A program made the translations under genes and the position numbers. The notes below the pieces were generated by a model. That model had not been told where the DNA came from, searched no databases, and saw nothing but the letters and a program-made list of their open reading frames with translations. From positions 116,788-180,787 of the forward strand of contig NZ_QBUY01000008.1 of assembly GCF_003121405.1 (NCBI RefSeq): 64,000 bases of DNA. The letters run 5' to 3'. Of the stretch, positions 1 to 9,352 are shown in pieces (position 1 is the first letter of the stretch; the number at the start of each line of letters is the position of its first letter). The stretch is from Paraburkholderia sp. C35 (lineage in GTDB: Bacteria > Pseudomonadota > Gammaproteobacteria > Burkholderiales > Burkholderiaceae).

Positions 1-1110
1 GCGCTTGCCGTTGAGATCGCGCAACTGGCCCAATACGGGCGCGTCGTTGCGGCCAACGGCCACGACGGGAAACGTCGCATACGGCCGCGACACGGGGATG
101 CCCGCCAGCGCCGGATCGCGCAGAATCGCCACCGCGTTCAGGTCGAGATCGCCTGTGCGCAATGCTTCGACGGTCGCGCCGAGCGTAGGCTCGTGCTGGC
201 GCACGAAGCTGATGCCCAGCTGATTCGACAGATACCGCAGATAATCCTGCGCCATGCCGTGCGTCTGGCCGCTGTCATCGACATAGCTGTACGGCGCCAG
301 CCCGTTGTCCACGCCCACGCGCAGCGGCGCGAGCGTGCGCAGCCAGGCACGCTCCCCGTCGGTCAGGAAGAACGGCGCGGCGCCCTCTCTGGCGATCGGT
401 CCCGTGCTCATCCAGCGGCCGAGGATGCGTTCGCGCTCATCGTCGGGTAGCGCAGCGAGCCGCGTGTCGATGCTGTCGCGCAGCGCCTCGCGCGTACGCG
501 GAAAACCAAAATGAATACCGCTTGCCGTCTCGCGATAGCGATTGATCTCCGCCAGCCCTGCGAACTCCGGCTTCGACAGCGCATAGTCGGCCACCGGCTG
601 CAGCGTGATGAAGGCATCGGCCTCCTTGCGCAGCACGGCGCGCAAGCCCTGCTGCGGATCGTAGACGCGCACGAACACCGAACCGGGATAGCGTTCATGC
701 GATACCTGCTCGATGTAAGAACCCGCCTCGACGGCGATGCGCTTTCCCGACAGACGCGGCGCTGTGCCATTGGGTGCAGCTTCCGCCGCACGTCCGACCA
801 CCACGAAGTCGGAATCGAAATATGGCGCGGACAAGATCAGGCAACGCCGCGCTTCGATTGGCTTCTGCACGGCCAGCACGATGTCCACGGCGCCGTCACA
901 GGCGGCCGCGGCGAGCGATGGATAGTCGGGAAAAATCTTGACCCGCAGCTGGGTGGTCGGCGCGATGACGGACTTGAGAATGTCGAATGCCGCGCCCGAC
1001 AGTTGCCCGTCGTCGACGAACACGAGCGGCGGCCAGCCGGCCGCCGTCTCGCCTACCGTGAGCGTGGCAGGCGCCTGCGCGACGGCATGGCCCGATGCCG
1101 CCGCCAGCAT
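1..1110 (-). CDS. BvgS/EvgS-like sensor kinase, N-terminal part (runs off the left edge)
   Basis: The 370 residues present form a complete periplasmic SBP_bac_3-type domain (about 15-240) and the start of a second (from about 268). Tandem SBP_bac_3 domains at the N terminus are typical of BvgS/EvgS hybrid histidine kinases; the kinase part would lie beyond position 1, so this assignment is partly inference. The ATG at 1110 begins MLAAASGHAVAQA, which looks like the end of a signal peptide rather than a whole one. The same frame continues upstream through TGA at 1114-1116 to an ATG at 1161 (MDTIRNGCISLCWLI), which together would make a normal signal peptide. The gene is therefore either translated from 1110, broken by a nonsense mutation, or affected by a sequencing error. 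Confidence 0.62.
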   Translation of the reverse strand, partial: MLAAASGHAVAQAPATLTVGETAAGWPPLVFVDDGQLSGAAFDILKSVIAPTTQLRVKIFPDYPSLAAAACDGAVDIVLAVQKPIEARRCLILSAPYFDSDFVVVGRAAEAAPNGTAPRLSGKRIAVEAGSYIEQVSHERYPGSVFVRVYDPQQGLRAVLRKEADAFITLQPVADYALSKPEFAGLAEINRYRETASGIHFGFPRTREALRDSIDTRLAALPDDERERILGRWMSTGPIAREGAAPFFLTDGERAWLRTLAPLRVGVDNGLAPYSYVDDSGQTHGMAQDYLRYLSNQLGISFVRQHEPTLGATVEALRTGDLDLNAVAILRDPALAGIPVSRPYATFPVVAVGRNDAPVLGQLRDLNGKR

Positions 1111-1300
1111 CGCTCAGATCAACCAGCACAGGCTGATGCAACCGTTCCGGATAGTGTCCATGGAAGTCAGGAATGCGACGCGCCGCGCGCAAACGCGCCG
1201 GCGTCATGTTGCTGAAACCATGATAGTGCCCCGACAGCCTGTTCGGGTCCCTGGTTGTGGACAACCGCACCGCATTCGATCCGGCGTGCAGCCGGGCGGA

Positions 1301-2068
1301 TCAGGCGAGTTCGACCGTGACTTCGTCGAGGGCGCGGAACGGCGCGAGCAGGGTGTCGTCGGCGGCGACCGAGGTGATCAGCCGCCAGTCGCGCTGCAAC
1401 GGCGTCCAGTGCTGCTGGCGCGCGCGGCCCAGCTTGTCTGCATCGGCGAGCACGATGATCTCGGCGGCACGCGACACGATGCACTCCTTCAGATACGCCT
1501 GCTGCGCCGATGCTTCGCACAGCCCGAAGCCCGCGACCACGCCGTCCGCGCCGAGAAACGCGCAATCGACGGTCAAACGGCTGAGAATGAGTTCTGCCAG
1601 CGGCCCGAGCGTGCTCATGCTGGAGCCGCGCAGTTCGCCGCCGATAAGCGTCAGCCGCACGCCCGGCGCATTGGCGAGCGCGGTGACCGCGAGCAGATTG
1701 TTGGTGACCACATGCAGGTCTTCACGCGTGGACAGGTGCCACGCGAGTCCCGCGCAGGTGGTGCCGCCGTCGAGCAGGACCGTGTCGCCGTCGCGCACGT
1801 GCAGCGCCGCGGCCTGTGCGATCGCTTCTTTCTGTTCGCGCTGGGCCGCCTTGCGTTCTTCCAGTGACGCTTCCGGCTCATGCACGCCGACCAGCGCCGT
1901 CGCGCCGCCATAGGTACGCACGAGGCGCTTCTGCTTCGCGAGCGCCGTCAGGTCGCGCCGGACCGTTGCCTCCGACACGCCCAGCGCCGCACACAACTGC
2001 TCGACATTGGCATCGCGCGTGCGGACGAGTTCGAGAATCGCCTGTTGACGGTCGGAAGTTTTTTTCAC
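1301..2068 (-). CDS. DeoR-family transcriptional regulator of the sugar-acid operon
   Basis: This 255-residue protein has an N-terminal winged helix (about 5-60, with LCAALGVSEATVRRDL as recognition region) and a C-terminal DeoR effector-binding domain with LDGGTTCAGLAWHL and IGGELRG motifs, which normally sense a phosphorylated sugar. The start codon is GTG at 2068. It is the last gene of the kdgT-dtnK-pdxA2-deoR run, 90 nt after pdxA2. It probably represses that operon and is relieved by a pathway intermediate; repeated operator-like sequences upstream of kdgT fit this. The family is clear; the ligand is unknown. Confidence 0.88.
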   Translation of the reverse strand: MKKTSDRQQAILELVRTRDANVEQLCAALGVSEATVRRDLTALAKQKRLVRTYGGATALVGVHEPEASLEERKAAQREQKEAIAQAAALHVRDGDTVLLDGGTTCAGLAWHLSTREDLHVVTNNLLAVTALANAPGVRLTLIGGELRGSSMSTLGPLAELILSRLTVDCAFLGADGVVAGFGLCEASAQQAYLKECIVSRAAEIIVLADADKLGRARQQHWTPLQRDWRLITSVAADDTLLAPFRALDEVTVELA

Positions 2069-2077
2069 GTTTCTCGA

Positions 2078-2139
2078 GGGGCTGGGAAGGGGCTTGATCT
2101 TACACCAGCCCCTGATGTGAGCCGCTTATAGCAGCGGCT
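2078..2139. other. Two inverted repeats between pdxA2 and deoR
   Basis: GGGGCTGG (2078-2085) pairs with CCAGCCCC (2105-2112), and AGCCGC (2120-2125) pairs with GCGGCT (2134-2139). Neither is followed by a T run in the direction of transcription, so they are not intrinsic terminators by sequence. They could lower read-through into deoR or affect transcript stability; that is inference. Confidence 0.4.
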
Positions 2140-2158
2140 TGCGGCGAGCCCGCAAGGA

Positions 2159-3157
2159 TCAGCGGCGCGTCGCCAGTTCCGCGCCCTGGCGCAGCGCTTC
2201 GAGCATGCTGCCTTCGTCGACCACACCCTTGCCAGCGATGTCGAACGCCGTGCCGTGATCGACGGACGTGCGGATCACTTCCAGTCCCACCGTCACGTTC
2301 ACGCCCGCTTCCACACCGAGCACCTTCACCGGGCCGTGACCCTGATCGTGATACATCGCCACGACGAGATCGAAATCGCCTCGTCCGGCGCGGAAGAACA
2401 GCGTATCGGCGGGCAGCGGGCCGGTGACGTCGAGGCCGCGTTCCTGCAGCAGCTTCACGGCGGGGATGATCTTCTCTTCTTCTTCGCCATAGCCGAACAG
2501 GCCGTTTTCGCCCGCATGCGGATTGATCCCGCACACGCCGATACGCGGACGCTCGATGCCCGCCTTCACCAACGTTGCGTGGCCGCGTTCGATGGTCCGC
2601 TGCACGAGGCCCGGCTCGATCTTGCGGATCGCGTCGATGATGCCGATATGCGTCGTCACGTGAATCACGCGCAGTTGCGGCGCGACCAGCATCATCGACA
2701 CTTCTTCGACGCCCGTCAGATGCGCGAGCATTTCCGTGTGGCCCGGATACTTGTGGCCGCCCGCGTGCAGCGCTTCCTTGTTCAGCGGCGCGGTGCAGAT
2801 CGCGTCGATCTTGCCCGCCTGCGCGAGTTCGGTGGCGCGCCTGATGTATTGATAAGCGGCGTCGCCCGCCACGGCCGACAACTGGCCGAACGGCAGATCT
2901 TCCGGAATCAGGCCGAGGTCGATACAGTCGATCACGCCCTGTTCGTAGCGCGCGTCGGATGCGTCTTCGATACGGCGAATCGTCATCGTGCCGCCGACAA
3001 TCTGGTTCGCGCGTTCGAGACGCTTTGCATCGCCGATCACGAGCGGACGGCATTGCGCGTAGACCGACGCGTGCGCGAGGCTCTTGACGACGACTTCTGC
3101 GCCGACGCCTGCTGCATCGCCCATCGTGATGCCGATTACGGGAAGGTAGTTGCTCAT
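2159..3157 (-). CDS. pdxA2: PdxA2-type four-carbon acid 4-phosphate dehydrogenase
   Basis: This 332-residue PdxA-family oxidoreductase starts PVIGITMGDAAGVGAE and carries the three metal-binding histidine regions of the family (HTEMLAH, INPHAGENG, MYHDQGHGP). PdxA2 enzymes oxidise D-threonate or D-erythronate 4-phosphate, giving dihydroxyacetone phosphate after decarboxylation. Its place after a DUF1537 kinase gene argues for this catabolic role rather than pyridoxal phosphate synthesis. The ATG at 3157 is chosen because the longer frame adds an atypical leader; an AGACGAGA stretch lies upstream. Cytoplasmic. The exact epimer of substrate cannot be told from sequence. Confidence 0.9.
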   Translation of the reverse strand: MSNYLPVIGITMGDAAGVGAEVVVKSLAHASVYAQCRPLVIGDAKRLERANQIVGGTMTIRRIEDASDARYEQGVIDCIDLGLIPEDLPFGQLSAVAGDAAYQYIRRATELAQAGKIDAICTAPLNKEALHAGGHKYPGHTEMLAHLTGVEEVSMMLVAPQLRVIHVTTHIGIIDAIRKIEPGLVQRTIERGHATLVKAGIERPRIGVCGINPHAGENGLFGYGEEEEKIIPAVKLLQERGLDVTGPLPADTLFFRAGRGDFDLVVAMYHDQGHGPVKVLGVEAGVNVTVGLEVIRTSVDHGTAFDIAGKGVVDEGSMLEALRQGAELATRR

Positions 3158-3215
3158 GATGTGATCTCGTCTAGCTTCTTCAGGGTACTTGCTGTTTGCT
3201 GTTGATGCGCGCACG

Positions 3216-4472
3216 TCAATGCGAAACGACGTCGCGCTCGGTTTCGTTGCGCAGGGTCAGCCATGCGGCGTACAGCGCGTGATCGGTGCCGAATGCGCCC
3301 GCCTTCGTCACGACGCCGGGCCGATGCGCGCGGGTGGCATCGAGCGGCTTTGCCACGGCCACGCCCGCCTCGACTTCCGCGAGCAGATGCAGATTGCCGA
3401 TGCGCGCCGCCGCCAGCATCGCGCGTGCGGTCTCGCCGCCGGTGGCAATCACACCGCCCGTTTTCGTGAAGTGCGGTTCGACCAGTGCCGCGAGCGCGGC
3501 TGAAAGCTGCGCGCCTTCGGCGGGATCGAAGGCATCGTCGCGGCCGATTCGCAGCAGCAGATCGCAATCCGACTTCAGCGACACGCCGACCTGCTCCTGC
3601 CACGCGCGCCAGTCGCGATGGCTGCGGCCTTCGCGCAGCACGACGGGCGGCACGATCAGTTCCTCGACGCCGCCGCGCTCGCGCAACATCGCGCACTGAC
3701 GCTCGCTGACGGCCGACAGGCTGCCGACCAGAATCAGGATCGGGCCGCCCGGGAAGGTCTCGGTCGCTGGCTGACTTGTGGCGTCGTTGCGCGGAATAAG
3801 CGCGGCGATCTCACGCGCGAGACCGCCCGAGCCGACCCAGAAAAACGGCGCATCGCTGCGCAGCGATGCCTGCGCCAGCGCGCGCAATGCTTTTTCGCTT
3901 TGTGTATCGACGATCAGCGCCTGCACGCCATTGGCCGCCATCGCGCCGATGCACACGGCGAGCGTGTCGGGTTCGCCCGCGAGCGCTTCGGCATCGAGAC
4001 GATCGGTCCTGAGACCGGCAGCTTCGAGTTGGTCGGCAATACCGGCAGGCAGGCCCGCGTGTTCGAGCTTCCACGTGGCCGTCTGGTCGAGCGGCTCGCC
4101 GTGCACGAATACGCGGCCATCGCGCACCGTGCGTCCCGTTGCCGGGAACGCGGGCGCGACGATCGCCATGCCCGCAAGACGCTGCAATCCCGCCACTTCC
4201 GCGGCCCAGTTGCCGCGCAAGGTCGAATCGATTTTCTTGTAGAGCCGCTGGCCGCGCGTGTTCATTTCCGTGTAAGCCGCCGACGTGCGCGCCGCGGCTT
4301 CGTGCGGCGCGAGACGGCGCGTGTCGGTATCGACGGCGATCGTGTCCGCGCCGTCATGCGCCGCCGTGCGCGCTGCTTCCAGCGTGACGACGGTGCGATG
4401 CCCTGCGCTCGCATAACCGATCGCGCAGTCCGCGGCGCCCGACAGATCGTCCGCGATAATCAGAATCTTCAT
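3216..4472 (-). CDS. dtnK: Four-carbon acid sugar kinase (DUF1537 family)
   Basis: This 418-residue kinase has the DUF1537 N-terminal signature [16 protein letters not shown] and the [10 protein letters not shown] motif (sugar-acid binding), and a C-terminal nucleotide-binding domain with VGSLS and TGGETA motifs. Family members phosphorylate D-threonate/D-erythronate at O4 for PdxA2. It starts at 4472 in an ATGA overlap with the end of the permease gene. The same open frame extends further upstream, but that part is only the antisense-side shadow of the permease. The gene order permease-kinase-dehydrogenase makes a complete uptake-to-DHAP route. Confidence 0.9.
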   Translation of the reverse strand: MKILIIADDLSGAADCAIGYASAGHRTVVTLEAARTAAHDGADTIAVDTDTRRLAPHEAAARTSAAYTEMNTRGQRLYKKIDSTLRGNWAAEVAGLQRLAGMAIVAPAFPATGRTVRDGRVFVHGEPLDQTATWKLEHAGLPAGIADQLEAAGLRTDRLDAEALAGEPDTLAVCIGAMAANGVQALIVDTQSEKALRALAQASLRSDAPFFWVGSGGLAREIAALIPRNDATSQPATETFPGGPILILVGSLSAVSERQCAMLRERGGVEELIVPPVVLREGRSHRDWRAWQEQVGVSLKSDCDLLLRIGRDDAFDPAEGAQLSAALAALVEPHFTKTGGVIATGGETARAMLAAARIGNLHLLAEVEAGVAVAKPLDATRAHRPGVVTKAGAFGTDHALYAAWLTLRNETERDVVSH

Positions 4473-5467
4473 CGTGCCAGCCCTTCGCGATTCTTCGTGC
4501 GTGCGCCTTCCTGGCGCTGCTGATAGCGTTTCGCCACCGACGCCGTGAGGATCGGCGACAGGATTGCCGTGACGACCACGGCAGCCGCCACCAGCAAGGT
4601 CGCGCTTTTCGCCGCTTCGTTGTACACCGGGTTCGCCGCCGCGACGAGCGCTGGCACGGCGGCGGCATTGCCTGCCGTATTCGCTGCCGCCACACCTGCC
4701 ACGCCCGTGCCGCCCGTCAGGCGATCCGCGAAATAGAGCGGAATGCCCGTCACGATCACCACGGCGATACCCAGACCGATGCCGAGCAAACCAGCCTGCC
4801 ACACCTTGTGCAGATCGAGACCCGCGCCGAGCGCCAGCGCGAAGAACGGGATCATCACGGGCACGGCTTTGGCCAGAAAGTCGCGCATTTCGCGGTCCAG
4901 ATTGCCGAGCAGCATGCCGAGCGCGAGCGGCAAGATGCTGCCGACCAGCGTCTGCCACGGAAACGCCGACAGCCCCGCGACGCCGAGCGTCACCATCGTC
5001 AGGAACGGGCCCGATTCGAGCGACATCAGCGTGTAGGCGCCGACGTCTTCCGAGCGGCCATACTGGCCCATCAGCGCCATATAGAGGCCGCCGTTTGTGT
5101 CGTTCATCGCGGCGATCACGGCGAGCGTCGAAATGCCCGCGAACAGGCCCGACGACACCGGCTGCTCGCCAAGAATACGCCCGAGAATCACACCGACGAT
5201 CACCGCCGCGCCAACCTTCGTGATCAGCAGCGCGCCGCCCTTTTTCATCAGATACGGCGTGGCCTTCACGTCGATGCCCGCGCCCATGCACACATAGAAC
5301 ACAGCAAGAATGGGCAGCGCGCCCGTGAAGAGTGCATTGGTGAAGGAGCCGAAGAACTTCGGCATGTTGGGCAGGAACGTCGCCACCAGTGAGCCGACGA
5401 GCAGCGGCACGATCATCATGCCGCCGGGAATGCGCTCGATCGAGCGTTTGATGGGAATCTGAACCAT
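4469..5467 (-). CDS. 2-keto-3-deoxygluconate permease-family transporter
   Basis: This 332-residue inner-membrane protein of the KdgT family has about ten hydrophobic segments and begins [20 protein letters not shown], typical of the family. Here it probably imports the four-carbon sugar acid used by the kinase and dehydrogenase downstream, rather than 2-keto-3-deoxygluconate. The ATG at 5467 has an AGGAG ribosome-binding site at good spacing. It is first in the operon, with an operator-like repeat region directly upstream. The substrate is inferred from neighbours only. Confidence 0.85.
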   Translation of the reverse strand: MVQIPIKRSIERIPGGMMIVPLLVGSLVATFLPNMPKFFGSFTNALFTGALPILAVFYVCMGAGIDVKATPYLMKKGGALLITKVGAAVIVGVILGRILGEQPVSSGLFAGISTLAVIAAMNDTNGGLYMALMGQYGRSEDVGAYTLMSLESGPFLTMVTLGVAGLSAFPWQTLVGSILPLALGMLLGNLDREMRDFLAKAVPVMIPFFALALGAGLDLHKVWQAGLLGIGLGIAVVIVTGIPLYFADRLTGGTGVAGVAAANTAGNAAAVPALVAAANPVYNEAAKSATLLVAAAVVVTAILSPILTASVAKRYQQRQEGARTKNREGLAR

Positions 5468-5530
5468 GCGAGTCTCCTGGCGTTTATTGAGCACCGCGTC
5501 TGTTCGCGGTTTTGATTGAAACAATCACCA

Positions 5531-5607
5531 TTCGATCAAATCGATCAGATCGCAGTGTAGCCGCTTTGATCGAATCGCGCAAATCGATCAGATGTTTGCG
5601 CAAAACG
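5531..5607. promoter_or_regulatory. Operator-like repeats upstream of the sugar-acid operon
   Basis: TTCGATCAAA (5531-5540) and its reverse complement TTTGATCGAA (5565-5574) form an inverted pair. AAATCGATCAGAT occurs twice as a direct repeat (5538-5550 and 5581-5593), and another CGATCA lies at 5605. These GATC-centred repeats sit between the divergent permease and NmrA-like genes. DeoR-family repressors commonly bind repeated sites in this position, so this is the likely operator of the adjacent DeoR regulator. Confidence 0.5.
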
Positions 5608-5641
5608 ATCATTTTTATGACCAAAGAGACACGCGGCCCAA

Positions 5642-6580
5642 TCACTGAGCCAGTTCATTTCCCTCCGCGCGCAGATTCCGTTGCATCCATTGCCCGACGT
5701 TCTCGACAGCAATATTGCGCTGGGCGTTGAAGGTCTGCTGCTCATCCCACGCGACGCCCCGGCCTTGCGCGAACACCACGCGATACTTCTTCAGCGCGTT
5801 ATCGGCATCGTCGGCGAGCTCGCGCTTCAACTGGGGCACCGTCCATTCCACGCGTTCGAAGCTGCGGCCAGTGAACGCGTCGAGTTTGTCGGCGAGTTGC
5901 TGATAACCGATCGTTTCACCCGCGACATGCACGACGCGCCGGCTGATGCGCGGCTCGGTCAGCAGGATCTCCGCCGTCAACGCGCCGATATCCTCGGCGG
6001 TCGTGACCGTGACCGCGTTATCCCAGCCACCGAGCGCGCGGACCACGCCACGCTCGAAGTCCACCACGCCAAACGAGGCTTCGAACAGAAAGCTGGTGAA
6101 CATGCCCGTCGATACGATCACCCAGTCGGTGCGCGATTGCGCGCGCAGCAGATCGCGCACGGCGAGTTGTTCGTCGAACAGATCCTGCGCGCTGCCCCGG
6201 CCAATCACGTCGTAGTCGACGCCGAACTGCCACGGAAAGTAGCGCGGCACGCCCGCATCCAGCGCCGCGCGTGCAATTTTCAGCTGCACGCCCTTGCCGC
6301 CGACGAAGCCCGTGCACGACACCACGGTATCGAACTGTGCGAACAGCGCGGCGAGCGTTTCGACGGAATCTGCGGCGAGATCGCCGGAAACCGTTGCGAT
6401 GCCGAGCGCGCGAAGTGTGTCGATCTCGTGGCGTTTCACGGGGTCCGCGCTGTCGAGCGTCGACGGGCGCAGCAGCACGCTGATGTTCAAAGCAGAAGCA
6501 CCCGCGCGTCCTGCGAGATTGCGCAGCACGGACATGCCGAGTTCGCCTGCGCCCAGAACGAGAATACGTTGTTGCGTCAT
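5642..6580 (-). CDS. NmrA/isoflavone reductase-like NAD(P)-binding protein
   Basis: This 312-residue protein has an N-terminal Rossmann fold with GAGELGMSVLRNL, an atypical-SDR architecture, and the PWQFGVDYD stretch characteristic of isoflavone-reductase/NmrA-like proteins. Some family members are reductases; others are redox sensors that bind NADP without catalysis. The start at 6580 (ATG) is preferred to an adjacent GTG at 6583. It lies divergently from the LysR gene at 6814, a common pairing in which the LysR protein controls its neighbour. The substrate is unknown. Confidence 0.8.
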   Translation of the reverse strand: MTQQRILVLGAGELGMSVLRNLAGRAGASALNISVLLRPSTLDSADPVKRHEIDTLRALGIATVSGDLAADSVETLAALFAQFDTVVSCTGFVGGKGVQLKIARAALDAGVPRYFPWQFGVDYDVIGRGSAQDLFDEQLAVRDLLRAQSRTDWVIVSTGMFTSFLFEASFGVVDFERGVVRALGGWDNAVTVTTAEDIGALTAEILLTEPRISRRVVHVAGETIGYQQLADKLDAFTGRSFERVEWTVPQLKRELADDADNALKKYRVVFAQGRGVAWDEQQTFNAQRNIAVENVGQWMQRNLRAEGNELAQ

Positions 6581-6813
6581 CACGCTTTACCCTTTTTGTT
6601 GATACGTTGATCAGTTGATGCGTTGATCGCAGCGCGAGCCTGAAGGCGCGCTGCGTCGATCGAAGTCTAGGGTGCTGCGTGCGCCTGATTGTTCGGCACG
6701 CTTGAATTCACAACGCGTGCACGCCGAACGGGCGCGCTGAATGTACGGATGCGGCGCGCGCGGTATGCTCGCGTTCAATCGCCCGGCACGGCGCTCACGC
6801 TCAATCACGTTCC

Positions 6814-7704
6814 ATGGACAAACTTCAGGCAATCAGCCTCTTCGTGCGTGTGGTCGATGCACGCAGTTTCAGCAAGGCGGCTGAAACGCTGTCGATGCCA
6901 CGCTCGTCGGTCACGACTACCATCAAGAATCTCGAACAGCATCTGGGCACCGTGCTGCTGCGGCGAAGCACGCGCAACCTGAGCCTGACGGAAGCGGGCG
7001 AGCGTTACTACGCGTCGTGCCGCACGATCCTCGCGGAGATCGAGCGCGCGGAAAACGGGCTGCGCGACGACACGCAGACGCCGCGCGGCAAGGTGCGCGC
7101 GGAGATGCCCGGCGTGATCGGGCGCGCAATCGTGCTGCCCAATCTGCGCGACTTCGCACAGCGCTTTCCCGACATCGAACTGGTGCTCGGTCTGAGCGAC
7201 CGTCCCGCCGACCTGATTTTCGACGGCATCGACTGCGCGATACGCACGGGCGAACTCGCGGACTCGACCCTGATCGCGCGACCGCTCGGCACGCTGACGT
7301 GGCTCACGTGCGCGTCGCCGCTGTATCTGCGCGAGCACGGCGAACCTTCGACGCCCGACGATCTCGCCGCGCACGACGCCATCAACTACATCTCGAACGC
7401 GACGGGCCGCCCGCTCGACTGGCGTTTCGATGTTGACGGCGAACCTGTCACGTTGACGATGCAGAGCCGCTTCGCCGTCAACGAAACGGAAGCCTATTTG
7501 CAGTGCGGGATCGAAGGGCTGGGGATCATCCAGTTATCGGAGTTCGTCGCAAAACCTTATCTGGAGTCCGGGCGGCTGAAGGAAGTGCTGTCCACGTCAA
7601 GAAGCGCGCCCGTGCCCGTGTCGATGCTCTATCCGAACCGCATGCACGCGAGTGCGGCAGTCAAGGCTTTCGTCGAGTGGATCGCGGAGATTTTCCCGCG
7701 CTGA
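6814..7704 (+). CDS. LysR-family transcriptional regulator
   Basis: This 296-residue protein has an N-terminal winged helix-turn-helix (about 3-62, SFSKAAETLSMPRSSVTTTI) and a periplasmic-binding-like effector domain (about 90-290). It is closest in style to the CrgA/AaeR-like group. The divergent NmrA-like reductase gene is its probable target. A TATGCT hexamer at 6764-6769 is a plausible -10. The inducer is not predictable. Confidence 0.9.
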   Translation: MDKLQAISLFVRVVDARSFSKAAETLSMPRSSVTTTIKNLEQHLGTVLLRRSTRNLSLTEAGERYYASCRTILAEIERAENGLRDDTQTPRGKVRAEMPGVIGRAIVLPNLRDFAQRFPDIELVLGLSDRPADLIFDGIDCAIRTGELADSTLIARPLGTLTWLTCASPLYLREHGEPSTPDDLAAHDAINYISNATGRPLDWRFDVDGEPVTLTMQSRFAVNETEAYLQCGIEGLGIIQLSEFVAKPYLESGRLKEVLSTSRSAPVPVSMLYPNRMHASAAVKAFVEWIAEIFPR

Positions 7705-7757
7705 CGCAATGAAAAGCGCGACGCGCGCTCAGGCGTGGCGCCGTGCTTGCGATGGGT

Positions 7758-7802
7758 ATCGGTCAAATGACCGATCTCGCGCGAAACCGTGCGCGGTATA
7801 GT
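7758..7802 (+). promoter_or_regulatory. Palindromic operator and -10 of the HD/LuxR gene
   Basis: A perfect palindrome, ATCGGTCA-AA-TGACCGAT, spans 7758-7775. A TATAGT hexamer at 7797-7802 is a good -10, which puts the palindrome over and just upstream of the -35 position. The site could bind a dimeric regulator, possibly the LuxR-type protein encoded just downstream. The palindrome is seen directly; the binding protein is inference. Confidence 0.5.
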
Positions 7803-7854
7803 GAAACTTGAACCGTGACCCAATAACCCGACCCGATATCCGCGCAACGCATCC

Positions 7855-9336
7855 ATGCAGACTTCGCCCGATTTGTCCGGCGGCCCCGCCGTCCGCGTGT
7901 TCGACGCCGTGAAGGCGCTTGCCTTCATCGGCGATCTGAGCATGGGCCAGCCAACCGATCACTCGATCCGCACCGCATGGCTCGCCAGGCGCCTCGCGCA
8001 TGCGGCCGAGCTTGGCGAAGCCGCTGCCATCGCCGTATGCGAGGCATCGCTGTTGCGCTGGTCGGGCTGCACGGCAAATGCAGCGGGCTTTGCGGAAGCA
8101 CTCGGCGACGACGTCGCGAGCCGCGAAGCGATGCTCGCCCTCAAGACCGACTGGGCGCCGCTCGAACTGCACGCCGATCTGGGCGCCGTCATCACGCCAC
8201 TTGCGCGGATCCACTGCGAAGTGTCGGGCGAAGCCGCGCGCATGCTCGGTCTTGGCGGCGAAACGGAAACCACGCTGCGGCACGTGTTCGAATCGTGGGA
8301 TGGCAGCGGCGCGCCGGATCATCTCGCGGGTAGTGCCGTGCCTGCTACCGTGTTTGTCGTCGCACTCGCGGGCGAACTGGAGATTTTTTCGCGCACGTAT
8401 GGCATCGAACGCGCGCAGGCACTGATCGCGCAACGCGCCGACGCGCGCTATCCCGACAAGCTGGCGCGCCTGACGGTGCGGCTCGCGGCGCAATGGCTCG
8501 ACGAACTCGAACAGGCCGATAGCGCGTCGATCGATGCCGCGCTGCTGACGCCGAACATGAACGACCCGACACCCGTCGAACTGGTTGCCGACATCATCGA
8601 TCTCAAGCTGCCGTGGATGACGGGCTATTCGCGCAGCGTCGCGGCAACGGCGGCGAATTGCGCGACGCGGTTCGCACTCGATGAAGCCGCGCAGAACCGG
8701 CTCTATTGCGCTGGCCTGATACATGGCATGGGCCGCGCTGCCGTGCCGAATCCCGTCTGGAATACGCCCGCCCGCCTGACGCAGTCCGCGTGGGAGAAAG
8801 CGCGCCTCGTGCCGTATTGGACCTCGCGCGCTGGGAAACAGACGGGCGCCCTCGCCGAAGCGGCCGAGCTTGGCTCGTACGCCTATGAGCGTCTGGACGG
8901 CTCCGGGTATTTTCGCGGCGCGGCGGGTGCGGCGCTGTCGATCGAAGCGCGCATTCTCAGCGCGAGTGCGGCGTGGGTGGCTTTGCGTGCAGCGCGTCCC
9001 TGGCGGGCGGCATTCACGCATGACGAAGCGGCCAGGCTGCTGCATGAAGAAGCCGCGCAAGGCCGCCATGACGCCGACGTGGTCAACGCACTGGTCGATG
9101 CGCGCGCGACGCCCCGGCGTGTCGTGAATCCGCGCGCGCAGACGGCAAGGCTATCGGCACGCGAGGTGGATGTGCTGCGCGGCATTTCGCGCGGTGCAAG
9201 CAACAAGGAAGTTGCCCGCGATCTGTCGTTGAGTCCGAGCACGGTGCGCACGCATGTCGAGAGCGTGTTCCGCAAGCTGGAGTGCTCGACGCGCGCGGCG
9301 GCTACCCTCAAGGCGCTGGCGCTCGGAGTGCTGTAG
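7855..9336 (+). CDS. Tandem HD-domain protein with C-terminal LuxR helix-turn-helix
   Basis: This 493-residue protein has two HD/HD-GYP-like regions followed by a LuxR-type DNA-binding domain (about 432-490; LSAREVDVLRGISRGASNKE). The first repeat keeps WDGSGAPDHL, which resembles the HD-GYP signature; the second keeps YERLDGSGYFRG, but its HD position reads GLIHGMGRAAVP, so metal ligands are degenerate. It may be a transcription factor whose HD modules sense rather than hydrolyse a nucleotide. It stands alone between a LysR gene and a convergent small gene. The fusion is clear; catalytic activity is doubtful. Confidence 0.8.
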   Translation: MQTSPDLSGGPAVRVFDAVKALAFIGDLSMGQPTDHSIRTAWLARRLAHAAELGEAAAIAVCEASLLRWSGCTANAAGFAEALGDDVASREAMLALKTDWAPLELHADLGAVITPLARIHCEVSGEAARMLGLGGETETTLRHVFESWDGSGAPDHLAGSAVPATVFVVALAGELEIFSRTYGIERAQALIAQRADARYPDKLARLTVRLAAQWLDELEQADSASIDAALLTPNMNDPTPVELVADIIDLKLPWMTGYSRSVAATAANCATRFALDEAAQNRLYCAGLIHGMGRAAVPNPVWNTPARLTQSAWEKARLVPYWTSRAGKQTGALAEAAELGSYAYERLDGSGYFRGAAGAALSIEARILSASAAWVALRAARPWRAAFTHDEAARLLHEEAAQGRHDADVVNALVDARATPRRVVNPRAQTARLSAREVDVLRGISRGASNKEVARDLSLSPSTVRTHVESVFRKLECSTRAAATLKALALGVL

Positions 9337-9352
9337 CGCGATCAGGCCAGAA

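Noticed and set aside
4473..5291. N-terminal extension of the DUF1537 kinase in the same open frame
   Set aside because: The extension is Arg/Gly-rich, lies wholly across the permease gene, and the kinase family starts at the KILIIADD motif.
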